This document shows, piece after piece, positions 13,025-24,602 of a stretch of 64,000 nt of DNA. Under the pieces are notes generated by a model. That model had not been told where the DNA came from. It did no database searches and saw nothing but the letters and a program-made list of their open reading frames with translations. Origin of the DNA: Argopecten irradians. Lineage: Eukaryota > Mollusca > Bivalvia > Pectinida > Pectinidae. The stretch spans positions 41,279,604-41,343,603 of the forward strand of contig NC_091142.1 of the NCBI RefSeq assembly GCF_041381155.1, read 5' to 3'. Positions within the stretch are counted from its first letter, which is position 1. Every line of letters begins with the position of its first letter. A program made the position numbers and the translations under genes.

Positions 13025-14342
13025 CAAAACAACACAAACATTTTCTTTATTAAAATTATACAAAAAACAACATTACGTAAAAAGTACACTTTTCTTTACA
13101 TTTGTTTACATCAAAATAAAAAGTAGACTGTTATACATGACATGCCTAGAAAAAAAAATCAATATAACTTTAGTCTGGCAATTGCTTCACTGTGTTAAAT
13201 CCAACGTTATATATGTAGGACAAAGGTAGGCGATCAAGATATATATTGGTAAAATGAGAAATTACTACAGACTACAGTTACACACAAATCTCTTATAATT
13301 ACCTGAGCTGGCCAAGCTACAAGCATACTTTCACACTCTGATACATTTTCTGCATAATTTGTCAAATTTATCACTAGGGTTACCAGAAAACCCAACATTT
13401 CTATACAATAATCCGCAACAGTCAGATTTACTGCAACTTCGCTAGCCAAAGGTATTAAGTCCGATTCTCTTCCTACTACCCTTGGCATATCTCACTTCAG
13501 AACAGGTGTTTTTGCTTTCAAATTCTGATTGGATACGGCTTGCAGTGAAACAACAAGAGGCCCAAGGGTCTTAACGGTCATCTGACTACCACAGCAATAG
13601 TCAAATTAATCATATATGGTGTCATGGTAGCAACCTTCGATTTGGGATCAACCAGATCAGGATCATTTCATGCAAGTTTCAGCAAAATCGCACTGATAGA
13701 ACTTGAGAAGAAGTTCAAAATGTGTTTTCAAGATGGCGGCTGTCTTCTTGGTTCAAAACAATTGCCGGTGATGGCCGGACACATATTCCGGAATAGTACA
13801 AAATAACATAAATAGACATTAGAATTTCGGATACACACTTGATGGTCAATATAATATATATTTGAAAAAACACATATATATAACACTATTAACCTTCGCT
13901 GTCAATGATTGTTGCAAATTTTAAATTTCTAAAAGGAAAACGTAGATTTGTTAGCAATATCGGTTGGAAATGAACATTTTTTGTTGTTGAATAAACTCTT
14001 ACTTGACTACCGTAATTTTAGGTGTTGAAAAATTTCCAAAAAAAAAATGTACCGTAGATAGGGCGTGTATCAAATAACTGGTTCGTTGCGCAGTAGACAA
14101 GCCACTGTTAACCGTAGTCATTATAGAATTTGTACATGTATATACAGAATGTTACTGTAAAAAGTCACAGTACCTGAAACGAGTTGAGTTCTGCAGCATA
14201 CAAATGTACAGCTGAAACTTCACCACTTTGTCTTCGTATGAGTCCAATCTAGATCTTCTCTGTCGCTCCCCATATAGAAAACAGTCCGCTCACAGGAGAT
14301 GTAGAAGATTTCATACCCTACGGACCACCTCGTGATGTCATT
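13025..14342. other. Intergenic DNA, no supported gene
   Basis: Short frames at 13,234-13,488 (minus) and 13,624-13,806 (plus) show no recognisable family. No repeat copy was identified here. Confidence 0.35.
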
Positions 14343-14655
14343 TTCTCCGAAACTAGAACTCCTCCCTCAGCTGAACATAGGTTCGGACCAATCCTCCGGA
14401 CGGCGGCCAAAATGTTACCGATTACATGCAGGACTATATATCATGGAGCGTTATCTCACTTGTAAAATACAGCTCTGAATAAAAATTAGTGTCTGATTCA
14501 AAATAATGAAATTAGATACGTATTAGTGATATATTTGATTAAAATGAATATGAATACTTGAACAAGAATCATTCAACGAAATTGTTTTCGTTCAGCTATG
14601 ACACGTATAGAAAATATATTCAACGATTAACATTTTATGAATGGAAAATATGACT
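14343..14655 (+). repeat. Dispersed repeat R1, left part of copy A
   Basis: From TCCGAAACTAGAACTCCTCC through GGACGGCGGCCAAAA to TTTTATGAATGGAAAATATG, the sequence aligns with 17,826-18,296. Copy A is split by the element at 14,656-15,666 and resumes at 15,667. The opening 50 bp recur at about 24,248-24,297. Confidence 0.7.
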
Positions 14656-15666
14656 TAAGGATGTACTCCTCTGAGAAGTCAAAATTTTCTTGTATTAAAT
14701 TTTTTTTCTCATGTAGATTTTTGGAAATAGGAGTTTATACAATAAAAGAAAATGGAAGAAAAAACATATGTCCGTGTGCTCGTTTTTGAGCTATTGTCAC
14801 TCAAAGATACCAAAATGACAAAATAGTAGATTTTATTGGAATTTAGCCGTTTTGACCACATACACTAGAATTTAAAGCCATAATTCCCTAATGAGGTGTT
14901 TGATATGTATGGATGTTTGTAGAATTTATTTTCAAGTAGTCTTCATTAAAAATATACCAGTTATGATTAATAACACTCATATTTTTTCTCAAAATAACAA
15001 CATATGCTACCCCTACCCCTTAATTTTGAGCTCAAAAATGCACCATTTTCAGCCATTTTTGTCAAAGTTAACGCTTTATAGAAAAAGTTCTGGTATTAAA
15101 CTTTTGTCAATAGTTTGCATATCAATAGGGAAAGGGTTGTTCTTTCTAAATCATGCAGAAAAATGGGGGGTCCGTGTGCTTACTTTTTTGTCCCATTTAA
15201 ATATTTGTTATCTATCAATATTTTTTACTAAAAAATAAAAGTGCTCAAATTACCATTAAATGTAGAAATAAAGTGACAAAAGTGTATCATTTCACACATT
15301 AATGTTCAATATTTTAATTAACACGAACCCAGTGAAGATTTGCAGCAAAAATTAACTCGATACAGCTGAAAATGCTGACGCGGTGATGATTTAAGTAAAA
15401 ACAATTTAAGGAAAAAATAGGAAAACGGTGGCTCTACTCAAAGCAAAAAAAAAAACATAGTTTCAAAATGGCCGCCAAATGGGCCATTTCTTAAAATCGC
15501 TGTGTAAAAAATCTACTAAAAATAGAATGTAATTTTTTGACAAAATTTGCTACAGACCACATGCTACAGATATTGATAAATCGTGTTTGAAAATCTCATA
15601 ACGTTTTTGATCTATGTTGAAACGAGACTTCAACGGGACTGAAACCACAGAAGAATACATCCTTTA
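14656..15666. mobile_element. 1-kb inverted-repeat element inserted in R1
   Basis: The left end AAGGATGTACTCCTCTG is mirrored by the right end CAGAAGAATACATCCTT. Copy B of the host repeat has the uninterrupted site (TATGACATAATACATTATAC at about 18,291), which defines this as a clean insertion into a short TA-rich target. A 115-codon frame at 14,891-15,238 has no transposase-like motif, so the element looks non-autonomous. A truncated relative is at 5,545-5,815. Confidence 0.75.
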
Positions 15667-15963
15667 TACATTATACTTGTTTGAGGAATGTACAAACATC
15701 AGTTCGTACATGTACGATACTATATACACCATTTAATATTTTACCGAAATGTCATTAAAAATCTTATTCTTCAAGGTCATAACTTTCATTTCTCAAATTG
15801 GAGATAATATAGAAAATGTCTTGCTCTTCAGAAATATAAATGTGTTTACTTTACAATATGACTGGTTTTTTGTTGATGTTTATTTTGCTGCGTGTTTTAT
15901 TTCTTTGACTAGCCGATACGTTTCTTAGAAGTACTTATCATATACAATTATTCGAAACTAGAG
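15667..15963 (+). repeat. Dispersed repeat R1, right part of copy A
   Basis: TACATTATACTTGTTTGAGG through ACGTTTCTTAGAAGTACTTA to CGAAACTAGA. The last 250 bp recur in direct orientation at 17,586-17,838, on the other side of the transposase, and partly at 19,372-19,512. Confidence 0.8.
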
Positions 15964-16151
15964 GTAAGAGTTCCTTTTGAACCCCCCTCCTGTTCTTCCT
16001 GTTCTTGTGGATAATGTCGTCTTACCATGTTCAGTTGATATACAAAGACATATTGCGGGAAAATATTGTAAATTGTTTTTTTAACTCTTTGGCTGTTTAC
16101 CCCCCCCCCCCCCTTGATTTTCACATTTTGAAAATATACAGTTTATCTTAC

Positions 16152-17439
16152 CTAATGCAGTTCATAAACCTTCGCCATGTCCTTTAGAAATCGTTCAAAT
16201 TTATTACTCTCCGTGTCGATAGCCCTCCCCATATACTCTAGAAGGTGCAGGTCGAGATTCTGGCCGTGACGCGTGTGAGTGGAGGGGAGTTGGCGTTTAA
16301 TGCACCACCATCTGTTCTCTATGAGGTTTGTGCATGCCCCTGATTCGGGATCGACGAAATTTTCAGAATGGTTAACAGTTAGATGTTTGTAACCAAGGTT
16401 ACCGAGGCTATTGTAGGCCCCCCAACAGTCTGATATGATGGTGCTCCCTACTTTCACATTCTTCTGAATAATTCGGATGAGGGTGTCTTTGTCACGTTTG
16501 TCAACAGGTTGCAAGAAAATCTGCCTGTGTTGCCGACAGATACCCCCCAATACCCACTGTCCTTCTACAATCCTACCACGGTTGTATTTACGTTTTCCAA
16601 ACTTTGCCTCGTCAATCTCAATCACACAATCTGGTCCGCCTATTTGCTGAAACTTGGTATTTTCAACAACCCGTGAACAAATTTCTCGGCAATAATTATA
16701 GTAGTCCGACACTGTTTCTTTCGACGTCTCTAGTTTTCGTTTTTTTTTGCCTTGTACACTTTCGAGTTCACTTTCCGATGCCGAACTTACCGATGTTTCC
16801 TCTATTGCTAAGTCGTACGGAAATTTATTCAAGAAACAGTAAATAAGTAACAGACTTTTCCTCAAAGACAAATGGTACCCAGAAAACCATGTATTTTTAT
16901 ATAGAGGCACTTGGTTTTTGTGACTGGTTTTGCATTTTTTACGGTTACACTGGAACCTGTACGTCGCTCGGCGATGTCCAACACGTTCGATAGTATACAG
17001 TTTTGTCAAACTTGCTCGACAATTTGGACAATTCACTGACGTAGGCAGTAGCTTGAAATCCTCACAAAACTTTATACAGTTACTATCATCAGTTAATATA
17101 GCACCCAACGAAAATAAGATATGAAATTTTAATTTCCCTTTTCTTTTGGAACGTGTTGTCACTCCAGAAGCACTAGTAGTGGGAGCAGCATTGGCATTGT
17201 CATCAACACCGTTGTCCGGGGGGTTATTGTCATTGACATCAGAAAACAGATCAGCACTTACATCATGATTTGACTCCACCACACTTTCTCTATTGTCTGG
17301 AGTTCTCTGGCCACAGGGTATGAACTATCCGAATCAGATGAAATACCATAAAAATGAAAGCTGTCGTCTTTCGAGCCGTGTTCGTTGTCCACAATTGGTA
17401 AGTTTGGTGGGAATCATATGAATCATCTTCTTCACTCAT
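16152..17439 (-). pseudogene. Merlin/IS1595-type (ISXO2-like) DDE transposase, 5' frameshifted
   Basis: The main open frame (17,282 down to 16,152) encodes 376 residues of the IS1595/ISXO2-like transposase domain, the family of eukaryotic Merlin transposons. A zinc-ribbon pattern is visible (C85-x2-C88, C112-x4-C117). The catalytic acidic residues appear to be D224 in VIEIDEAKFG, D285 in TIISDCWGAY and E322 in TNLIENRWW, with K329 following. This frame has no early ATG; the codon at its open end is GTG. An ATG at 17,439 begins MSEEDDSYDS in another frame, and an acidic stretch including SSDSDSSYPV continues in a third frame. The simplest reading is one coding sequence with two frameshifts in its first 55 or so codons. 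The catalytic core is uninterrupted, so loss of function is probably recent. No clear terminal inverted repeats were found; direct repeats of R1 flank the locus. Confidence 0.85.
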
Positions 17440-17585
17440 TATAAATTCTTCTCAATAAACAAAGTAGATCTCTGTTTAAAAGAACCCACAAAACTAGCAT
17501 TGTATTCTAATATGTTTCAATCATTTAAGTGATTCGGATTAATTTTAAAGCCATAGTAGATTTGTATAGCTTTTATTGACATGGA

Positions 17586-17838
17586 ATATATACACCATTT
17601 AATATTTTACCGAAATATCATTAAAAATCTTATTCTTCATAGTCATAACTTTCATTTCTCAAATTAGAGATAATATAGAAAATGTCTTTATGTCTTGATG
17701 GCTCTTCAGAAATATAAATGTGTTTATAATATGACTGGTTTTTGTTGTTGTTTATTTTGCTGTGTGTTTTATTTCTTTGACTAGCCGATACGTTTCTTAG
17801 AAGTACTTATCATATACAATTATCCGAAACTAGAACAT
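17586..17838 (+). repeat. Dispersed repeat R1, partial copy
   Basis: About 250 bp, from ATATACACCATTTAATATTT to CCGAAACTAGA, matches 15,717-15,963 closely. With that copy it brackets the transposase as a direct repeat. Confidence 0.8.
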
Positions 17839-18400
17839 CTGCCCCACTTCTGCAAACAGGCAATTGGAGCACATCTCCAACTTCTGCGAACGAATACCTC
17901 GCACATAGGTTCGCACTAACCTGAATGAATACACATAAAATGATGTATTTTTGTGACCCGCCGGACGACGGCCAAATTACCGACAACATGTAGGACTATC
18001 TCAGAGGGTTATCTCCCTTGTAAAAACCTAACTGGTGTCTGACCAAAAATAATGAAATTCAGATGTTCGAAAAATACTGTGATGCCAGCGTTTTATATTT
18101 CTTCTACATGTACTTGTATAACAATGATAAGAATAACTTCCTTTTGTGCTTGTATTTATGGTGTATTTGTGATATATTTGATTAAAATGAATATGAATGT
18201 TTGAACAAGAATCATCCGACGAAATTAGTTTCTTTCAGCTATGTAATTTTTAGAAAATTAATCCAACAGTAACCTTTTATGAATGAAAAATATGACATAA
18301 TACATTATACTTATTTGAAGAATGTTCAAACCTCAGTTCGTACGTTACTACATACACCATTTCATATTTTACCAAAATATCAGTGTATATGTGCATGGTG
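17826..18400 (+). repeat. Dispersed repeat R1, copy B (uninterrupted)
   Basis: It runs from CCGAAACTAGAACATCTGCC through CGGACGACGGCCAAATTACC and TTGATTAAAATGAATATGAA to CATTTCATATTTTACCAAAA. It shares the order of blocks with copy A but lacks the 1-kb insertion. It overlaps the previous partial copy at CGAAACTAGA, implying that R1 units can sit head to tail. Confidence 0.7.
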
Positions 18401-18931
18401 ACCGTTCGATATTTAAACTCCAAAGGCCAGATTAGATACACACCTGTCGTTGTGTATATATTTGTTTTTGTTTAGTTATCACAAGAAAACGATATAGACG
18501 ATAATCTGATAAGTTTACATGCAACAGGCCCTGATCGTGGTCGTGCGGCATCATCAATATATAATTAAATATCGAATTCTTCATAGTCATAACTGTTATT
18601 CCTCAAATTAGAGATATGTCATAGAGAAATTTGAGATGTTCTTTGTTGTTATATAATTGTATATTTTACCTATAGATGTGTTGACAAGTTTAAAATCTAC
18701 CCTAAGGCATTGTGGTCTTATTTTTGTGGAGTGACCGACAATTACATATAGTATTCACATGTCAAAGTGTTTATAACCTTCATTGAGGCAATGGTGTCAT
18801 TGATAACCTTAAGTAGATATATTTCATATCAAACTGCCGATATATTGTCAAGTCGTTTAATTGTGATAATATCTTTATGCTATTGATCTTGATTACATCC
18901 GGGTTTACCTATCGGACAATGGTCATTTTAT
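18401..18931. other. Intergenic DNA, no gene seen
   Basis: AT-rich, with no recognised repeat. Confidence 0.35.
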
Positions 18932-19268
18932 TATAAAAACCCATGCCTGATTTATGAACATGAGTTGGATTTCCAACCTTCAAGGCGGTCACTACGGATA
19001 TTTCTTGGATTACCAGATAGTGAAGTGTGTGTGAACATTATTCAAATTCGGAACTTTTATAAGGTGGATCGCCATCTACGGACAACTAATTCGGTGTCTA
19101 CATATTGGATTACCAATACGAGTGAACTTTCATTTTATTTCTATGTAATGTGCCACATATGTTTGATATATGGGAAAGAAATACAATACAAGAGAAAATC
19201 AAATACCAATTGAATTCTTCGTTTTGTGTCCTGCAATATATATCATTACCAACGGTCCGAACCGAACT
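18932..19268 (+). repeat. Dispersed repeat family, copy 2 (see 12,673)
   Basis: Direct-orientation counterpart of 12,673-13,024. An 82-codon frame inside it is not conserved in the other copy. Confidence 0.75.
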
Positions 19269-19371
19269 TGAAAATACAGAAAATGATACATAAATAAAAT
19301 GTATGTATACTGTATTACTGTTTATATAAAAAAAGTAAAACTCAACGACCTTTCTCGAATACTTTCTTGAT

Positions 19372-19512
19372 GGCGCTTCAGGAATATAAATGTGTTTATT
19401 ATATGACCGGTGTTTTTTTCTGCGTGTTTTATTTTTTTGATTGGCTGATACGTTTCCCAGATATACTTACATGTACCATATACAAAGTAGAACTCCTCGC
19501 CCACTTCAAGAC
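19372..19512 (+). repeat. Dispersed repeat R1, third tail fragment
   Basis: The stretch with AATATAAATGTGTTTATTAT and GGCTGATACGTTTCCCAGA, ending in AGAACTCCTCGCCCACTTC, matches the end of R1 and the start of the following R1 unit. The LINE fragment begins within or just after it. Confidence 0.65.
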
Positions 19513-20494
19513 CACGAGGTCCCCATAAACTTCAACAAGGTTTCCGAGAGCAATATGGAAGTATCACTGCAGCATTTACGGGAAAGGGATCGATTTCATA
19601 TTATATTGAAAAGAAATCATAAGTTTTCGCTGCCTTTCGAGATAACCAAAAAGCTTTTAATAGTGTATGGATAAACGTCTTTTATACAGATTTATAATTT
19701 GTGTTTTAATAGTAAAATTTGGAGACTTTTACGTGACTCGTTTACGAAAGTGACGTCAGCGGTCCTATTTGACGGCAAACGGAGCAACTCGTACCCAATA
19801 CGCCAAGGGGTAGGTCAAGGTCGAGTATTCTCTGCATGGTGCTTTCTTGTAATGATCGAAGATCTTGCCGTCGAACTAGATACATATAGTCAGAATTAAA
19901 AATCAAAGATATACACATACCTTGTGTACTACTAGCAGATGACACGTTATTACTATCTGCATCGCCTTCTCTGCTTCAAAACCAGCTAGACACAGTATTT
20001 CTATACTCTACGAAGTGGCGCTTGAAGTACAACTCAGATAAAAGTTCCATCATGGTATTCGAACATTCTCGCAAATCGCATGCTTATAAAAAGAACCAAA
20101 TATGCTTGAAAGGAAGGAAAGGAAAACTACTATTTCCCTTCTCGGCCTTGGCATTCATGCTAATGGACTTGTGAGTAGTTTACCATAATCAAGTTTGTCG
20201 TATACTCCAGTATATAATACGGATGTGAACTTTGGAATAGAAATACAAAGAAATCTGTGAAGAATTAGAACTAGTACATAGATATGCCTGTCGTCGCTGT
20301 ATTGGGTTACCAAATAGGTCTTCTACACTAGTAACCACCCAATGTCTGCGTTTGATATATGGCGTGAAGTAGAGATTAAGAAAATGCTATTTTGGAATAA
20401 ACTGTGCCTGGGAAGTATCAAATATGTATGGAAAGCGGTGTTTATTGTAAGATTATGTCAGTTCATGTTCGGAGAATGCTCAAAGGGTTATCCA
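19441..20494 (+). pseudogene. Degenerate LINE reverse transcriptase fragment
   Basis: Reverse-transcriptase motifs occur in order on the plus strand but in shifting frames: DNQKAFNSVW at 19,641 (motif A, with the second conserved D replaced by N), RQGVGQGRVFSAWCF around 19,801, and VLLADDTLLLSASPS around 19,926 (motif C, the ADD box). A thumb-like KWRLKYNSDKSSIMVFE follows, then C-terminal LINE-like sequence containing YGCELW and LVHRYACRRC. At least two frameshifts separate the motifs, so it is dead. The 5' part, including any endonuclease, is missing. It is a non-LTR retrotransposon of a lineage different from the one at 31.6-34.1 kb. Confidence 0.8.
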
Positions 20495-21146
20495 CCCTTG
20501 CGGGTAGGTATTGATTGTGGCGTCATGTGTTTGCGAGCGTAACGTCATACTTTTCGGTAGAACGAATATACGTAACCGGCCTACTATACCTTTCGGACGG
20601 GTACGAATTGGTCCCTATGTGTCGTAGTGGAGCACTGCCTCCGAAAATCACTCGGGCATAGTTTTCAATACTTTTTTGTAGGTTTCCAATTATTTTATGC
20701 GTATACATGCATTTACATATTATTTTTTGTCCAAAAAAAACATAACTACCATTCTTAATATCTACCGTACCGCTCACAAGACGTCAAATTCACAATTTGT
20801 GGACTTGCCGTATAAATTCTCTTCAGAAAAACCTTCATATGAATTATGTAAAAATAATAATGCCTCGATGAGAATTTGATATTTTATGTGGTTCAGTTTT
20901 ATTGCCTAGTAGGTAAGCGATATTAAACAAGTACGATAAAAATGCAAACAAACGTTTAATAATGGTTTGCATAATCATTACTTTGCTCCATTAGCAGTAA
21001 TAGGCACCAATTGTAGCTCTAAAGACGACACCATTTTCTGTCAAAAAGTCTTTTGAGCTACAATATTGCAGCTAACTTTTCGGCGAAAACGACGTGAAAT
21101 GTGCTCACAAAATAATGACGTAACAATCGATACCTACCCGCAAGGT
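20495..21146. mobile_element. Inverted-repeat element, about 650 bp
   Basis: Left arm CCTTGCGGGTAGGTATTGAT (about 20,497) and right arm ATCGATACCTACCCGCAAGG (ending 21,145) are nearly perfect inverted repeats of about 32 bp, continuing to GACGT/ACGTC. No transposase is encoded. It lies at the 3' end of the LINE fragment. Interior segments at about 20,565-20,690 and 20,975-21,080 are related to 39,045-39,165 and 39,945-40,150. Confidence 0.75.
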
Positions 21147-23590
21147 ACCTAACTCTGTAATGTGCAAAGACGGACATTCTCACAGGAGTGACTGGTACTG
21201 TAAAATTACGACGTTATCGGACATCTTTCGCTTTAAAAAAATATAATAATTGAAAGAGAAACTGGTCATTGGTCATGTACATGTAAGTTTATACAAAGAA
21301 AGATAACCTCGATACTGTAGAGTACGTGGTCTCACGAGAATACGTGTACAAGTGTGGAGGAGTTGTGTCCCTTGCAGTATTAGCATGAAAACCTTAAGAC
21401 CTCACTAAGATTATGTGTTAACATTGATACGAATCTACAATTTTAAAATCAATGGTTAAAACCAGTTTTCAAAATCAAAACATTTCTGTAAACAGGAAAT
21501 AAAACTCACATCCAGTAAGAACATACCATGAAATATTTTAATTTAACTAATGTGTTTTAAAATACATAAAGCACCAATATAATGCAAACATAAAGTACAA
21601 GAAAATAATGTTACTGTTATAATGTTACTAAATGTAATGTATAAAGACAGTACTAAACGAAATGTCTCCTGAACACATTGAGCGTCCCTTCAAAAGCAAA
21701 AAATAAACATGAAAAATAGTATCATTCATGTAATCTGATTCCCAACAAAAATGTTTTACAAGGGAATTGTACTATCTCTCATTTTATAACACATCATCCA
21801 GCACTACCTAGGCTTATAATATTTAACTGCCACAGATCAGACTAAGAAGAATTGGATGCAAGATGACCTGTCAATGTGTCCATGTCTGGTGTTAGGGTCA
21901 GAGGAAACTTGGTCTATTTGTGCTAAATTTTGTAGCAGGTGTATTAAGTGTACCCAGGTAATTATTATTAGGTTATGATGTGACCACATACTTGAATCCC
22001 TGTTCCCGGTACATTAATTTCCACTTTTGACACCTTTTCACAATTGATATAAAACATTTTGAAAAAATTAGTCTGATTCCAAATTGTCCCATGTAAAAAC
22101 CCCTACTGTTCACCGTTATAATACATGTACTAAATTTAAAAATTCAATTTATACAGCGAGTCAAAATGATTGTACTTCTTATAGACAGTTCAAAAACCAT
22201 ACTGTAGTAGCAGTAATTACCAGAGTCAGATAAATACGTGCCCTCACCCCATCATCTTTCAGCTTTATCCAAATTTCTTTCATTCTGTGCATACTAACAG
22301 TTAAAGCAAGGGCAGTAACTCTGATATGAAATAATCATTCTGTATAGTTATAAATATTGCTGTAAGGATATTATTAAACATATACCAGTAATAAGATTGT
22401 CTATTATGAAAATGGTGTTTATATAAAGAATATGCTCTGTTTACAGTAGTCTTATGATATCATGATACTGTATATGGAGTTTACTGTAAAATAAATGCCC
22501 TTATTCATAGCTAAACAACTACATTAATCCACTATTTGGTCTTCAAATCAACATTAAATAATTAAAATTGATATATCGCAATAACATATAACAAACAGCA
22601 AACAAACAAACAACAAAACAAATATCTGAAATAAAAATTGCAAAAGGTATTGTGAATATATGACTATGATGGACAGTTTGTCATTGTTTGGTCACATTAT
22701 ATAAATATAAACATGACCAGATGCTGTCATATGATACTGACCATAAGACTATTTGTAATTAAAAGACTAAGTTTGAGTTGCAAAATCACAAAAACAAAAT
22801 CTCATTCCTTGAGGGTTTTTTTTGTGGTTCAAATGGATGGTTACAAAAACAAATTACAGATCACTGTACAGTATCAATAATGTCATAAACCTGTCAAAGT
22901 GATAGAGAAACGAAAAAGCTAAATCTGTCCTTAACCAGGCTTTAGGTACATGTAATTTACCCAAAATATATACATCTATATATAAATGAAATGCTGAGAA
23001 TGTTGGATGTCCACAAAAGTATTTGGAAAAAATTAAAAAAAAAACAAACACAATATTGCTTGAACTATCTATCAGATTATTGTGTCAAATCAAATTTCAA
23101 CAAGATACAAATTGAGTATTCTGACTTTGGCACAAAATTGCAATTAGTACACTGGAATTTGACACAAAATATTGTAGCACAATCAGTAGTTGGCACATAA
23201 TTATAATACTTGTTTTACAAACCAATATGAAGGACACACAATGGTACATTATAAATCAGAAATATACTACAATAGTATATATACCAGTATATATATATAA
23301 ACAGTAAAAGGTGAAGATCAGAAAAAGAAAATAATGAAAGCACAGTAAAACTAACTCTAACTTATTAAGCATAACAGTTCTTATGAGCACTAAATATTTA
23401 ATAAAGCAATTCATGCACAATATAGGTATATATGTACCCCACTTTACATGTAAATTCAACTACAAAAGAATGTACTCTGAATTTGTATATATGGTAGTTA
23501 TGTGCCCTTGGTAATTGATTTTCACAGAAAACATTGTTTATCAACATGAGTTATATATATAATAAACTCACAAAATAATGACATCACAAC
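21147..23590. other. AT-rich intergenic DNA, no gene seen
   Basis: 2.4 kb of low-complexity AT-rich sequence with no recognised domain or element. Part of it could be 3' untranslated or downstream sequence of the minus-strand TRIM-like gene, but no decisive polyadenylation signal was identified. Confidence 0.4.
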
Positions 23591-23791
23591 GGGAATAATT
23601 CATGTAACACATAATATTCACGATAACGGTACTAGTCTCCAGTGTTGATGGAATGTAACCCTTTGTAATCTTTCCACTGAAATGATGTTAGTGTGGCCGG
23701 GATATCATCTTTTAACACCATTTTGTTCCCAATAGAAATAATAGTCATGCACAAATGTTATCAGGTATCACGTGGTATGTGAATTATTCCC
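23591..23791. mobile_element. Palindromic MITE, copy A (201 bp)
   Basis: It starts GGGAATAATTCATGTAACAC and ends GGTATGTGAATTATTCCC. Both arms match the element at 28,493-28,702, including the TATCACGTGGTA word and the TGATGGAATG inner word. There is no coding capacity. Confidence 0.75.
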
Positions 23792-24216
23792 ATTGATACA
23801 TCCACAACACAAGAGCAGACAATTCAGTAATATGCAAAATCAGGATTAATGTCATAGCACCAATAAACTGGATCAACTCACAAAATCCCAATAATTTTCA
23901 AACAATCAGATGAAATCGATAATAAAGATCTCATCACATTCACATAAATGTTCAATCACTGTATAATTCCTAGATTTATGACATAAAGTTGCAAATAAAA
24001 AGGCAAAATGATCTCAAATAATACATCTATTCTGAAATTTATATGGTAAGAATACAAAATTATCACCGAAACAAAGTCCACCACAACCCTTTATAGTCAT
24101 TGTGTAATTATATAATCAATTTACAAATCAAAAGATAAACTTAACTAAATCAATGAAGCGTAAAGTATTTCCTATCTATAGTGACTGGATGTCGGTGTAA
24201 GGTTACCTTTGTACTG
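23792..24216. other. Intergenic DNA, no gene seen
   Basis: AT-rich sequence with nothing recognised. Confidence 0.35.
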
Positions 24217-24520
24217 TATTCAACCCAATAACTGCCCCCATCCCTTAACTCCGAAACTAGAACTCCTCCCTCACTTTAGCGAACATAGGTTCGGACCAAA
24301 CTGTATAAAGATATGTATATATGTTTCTGCTATAAGCGCACTGGCCCCGTCCGTTATTGAGGTCTCAATTTTACTGTGGAAACCTTAGCTTTCTTTATAA
24401 TTATTTCAGGAAAGGCTCATCCAAATTTAGTTCTATAAAAAGCGTCCAGCTGTCCCCTTATTTTGTCCCTTTTTTTTTTTTTAAGTGCTCTGGACACTTA
24501 TTTGACCAAATATAGTATAT
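24217..24520. repeat. Degraded relative of the 3,647 element, with insertion
   Basis: TGTATTCAACCCAATAACTG resembles the left end of the 3,647-3,846 element, and GACACTTATTTGACCAAATA resembles its right end. About 50 bp of R1-like sequence (TCCGAAACTAGAACTCCTCC onward) is embedded. It lies just downstream of the TRIM-like stop codon and could fall in its 3' untranslated region. Confidence 0.4.
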
Positions 24521-24602
24521 GCATTGTCGTTGTACTTTCTTTACATACACTATCAATTTTAAAGTTTGATTAGTCAATGTCTTTGAGTTCATTCAGTGCA
24601 AG

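Noticed and set aside
14891..15238. 115-codon frame inside the 1-kb inverted-repeat element as its transposase
   Set aside because: No catalytic motif or DNA-binding domain is visible, and the sequence is AT-rich and low in charged residues.
15717..17838. An LTR retrotransposon, because direct repeats flank a transposase-like frame
   Set aside because: The enclosed protein is a DDE transposase of the IS1595/Merlin type, and the repeats occur elsewhere in the window without it.
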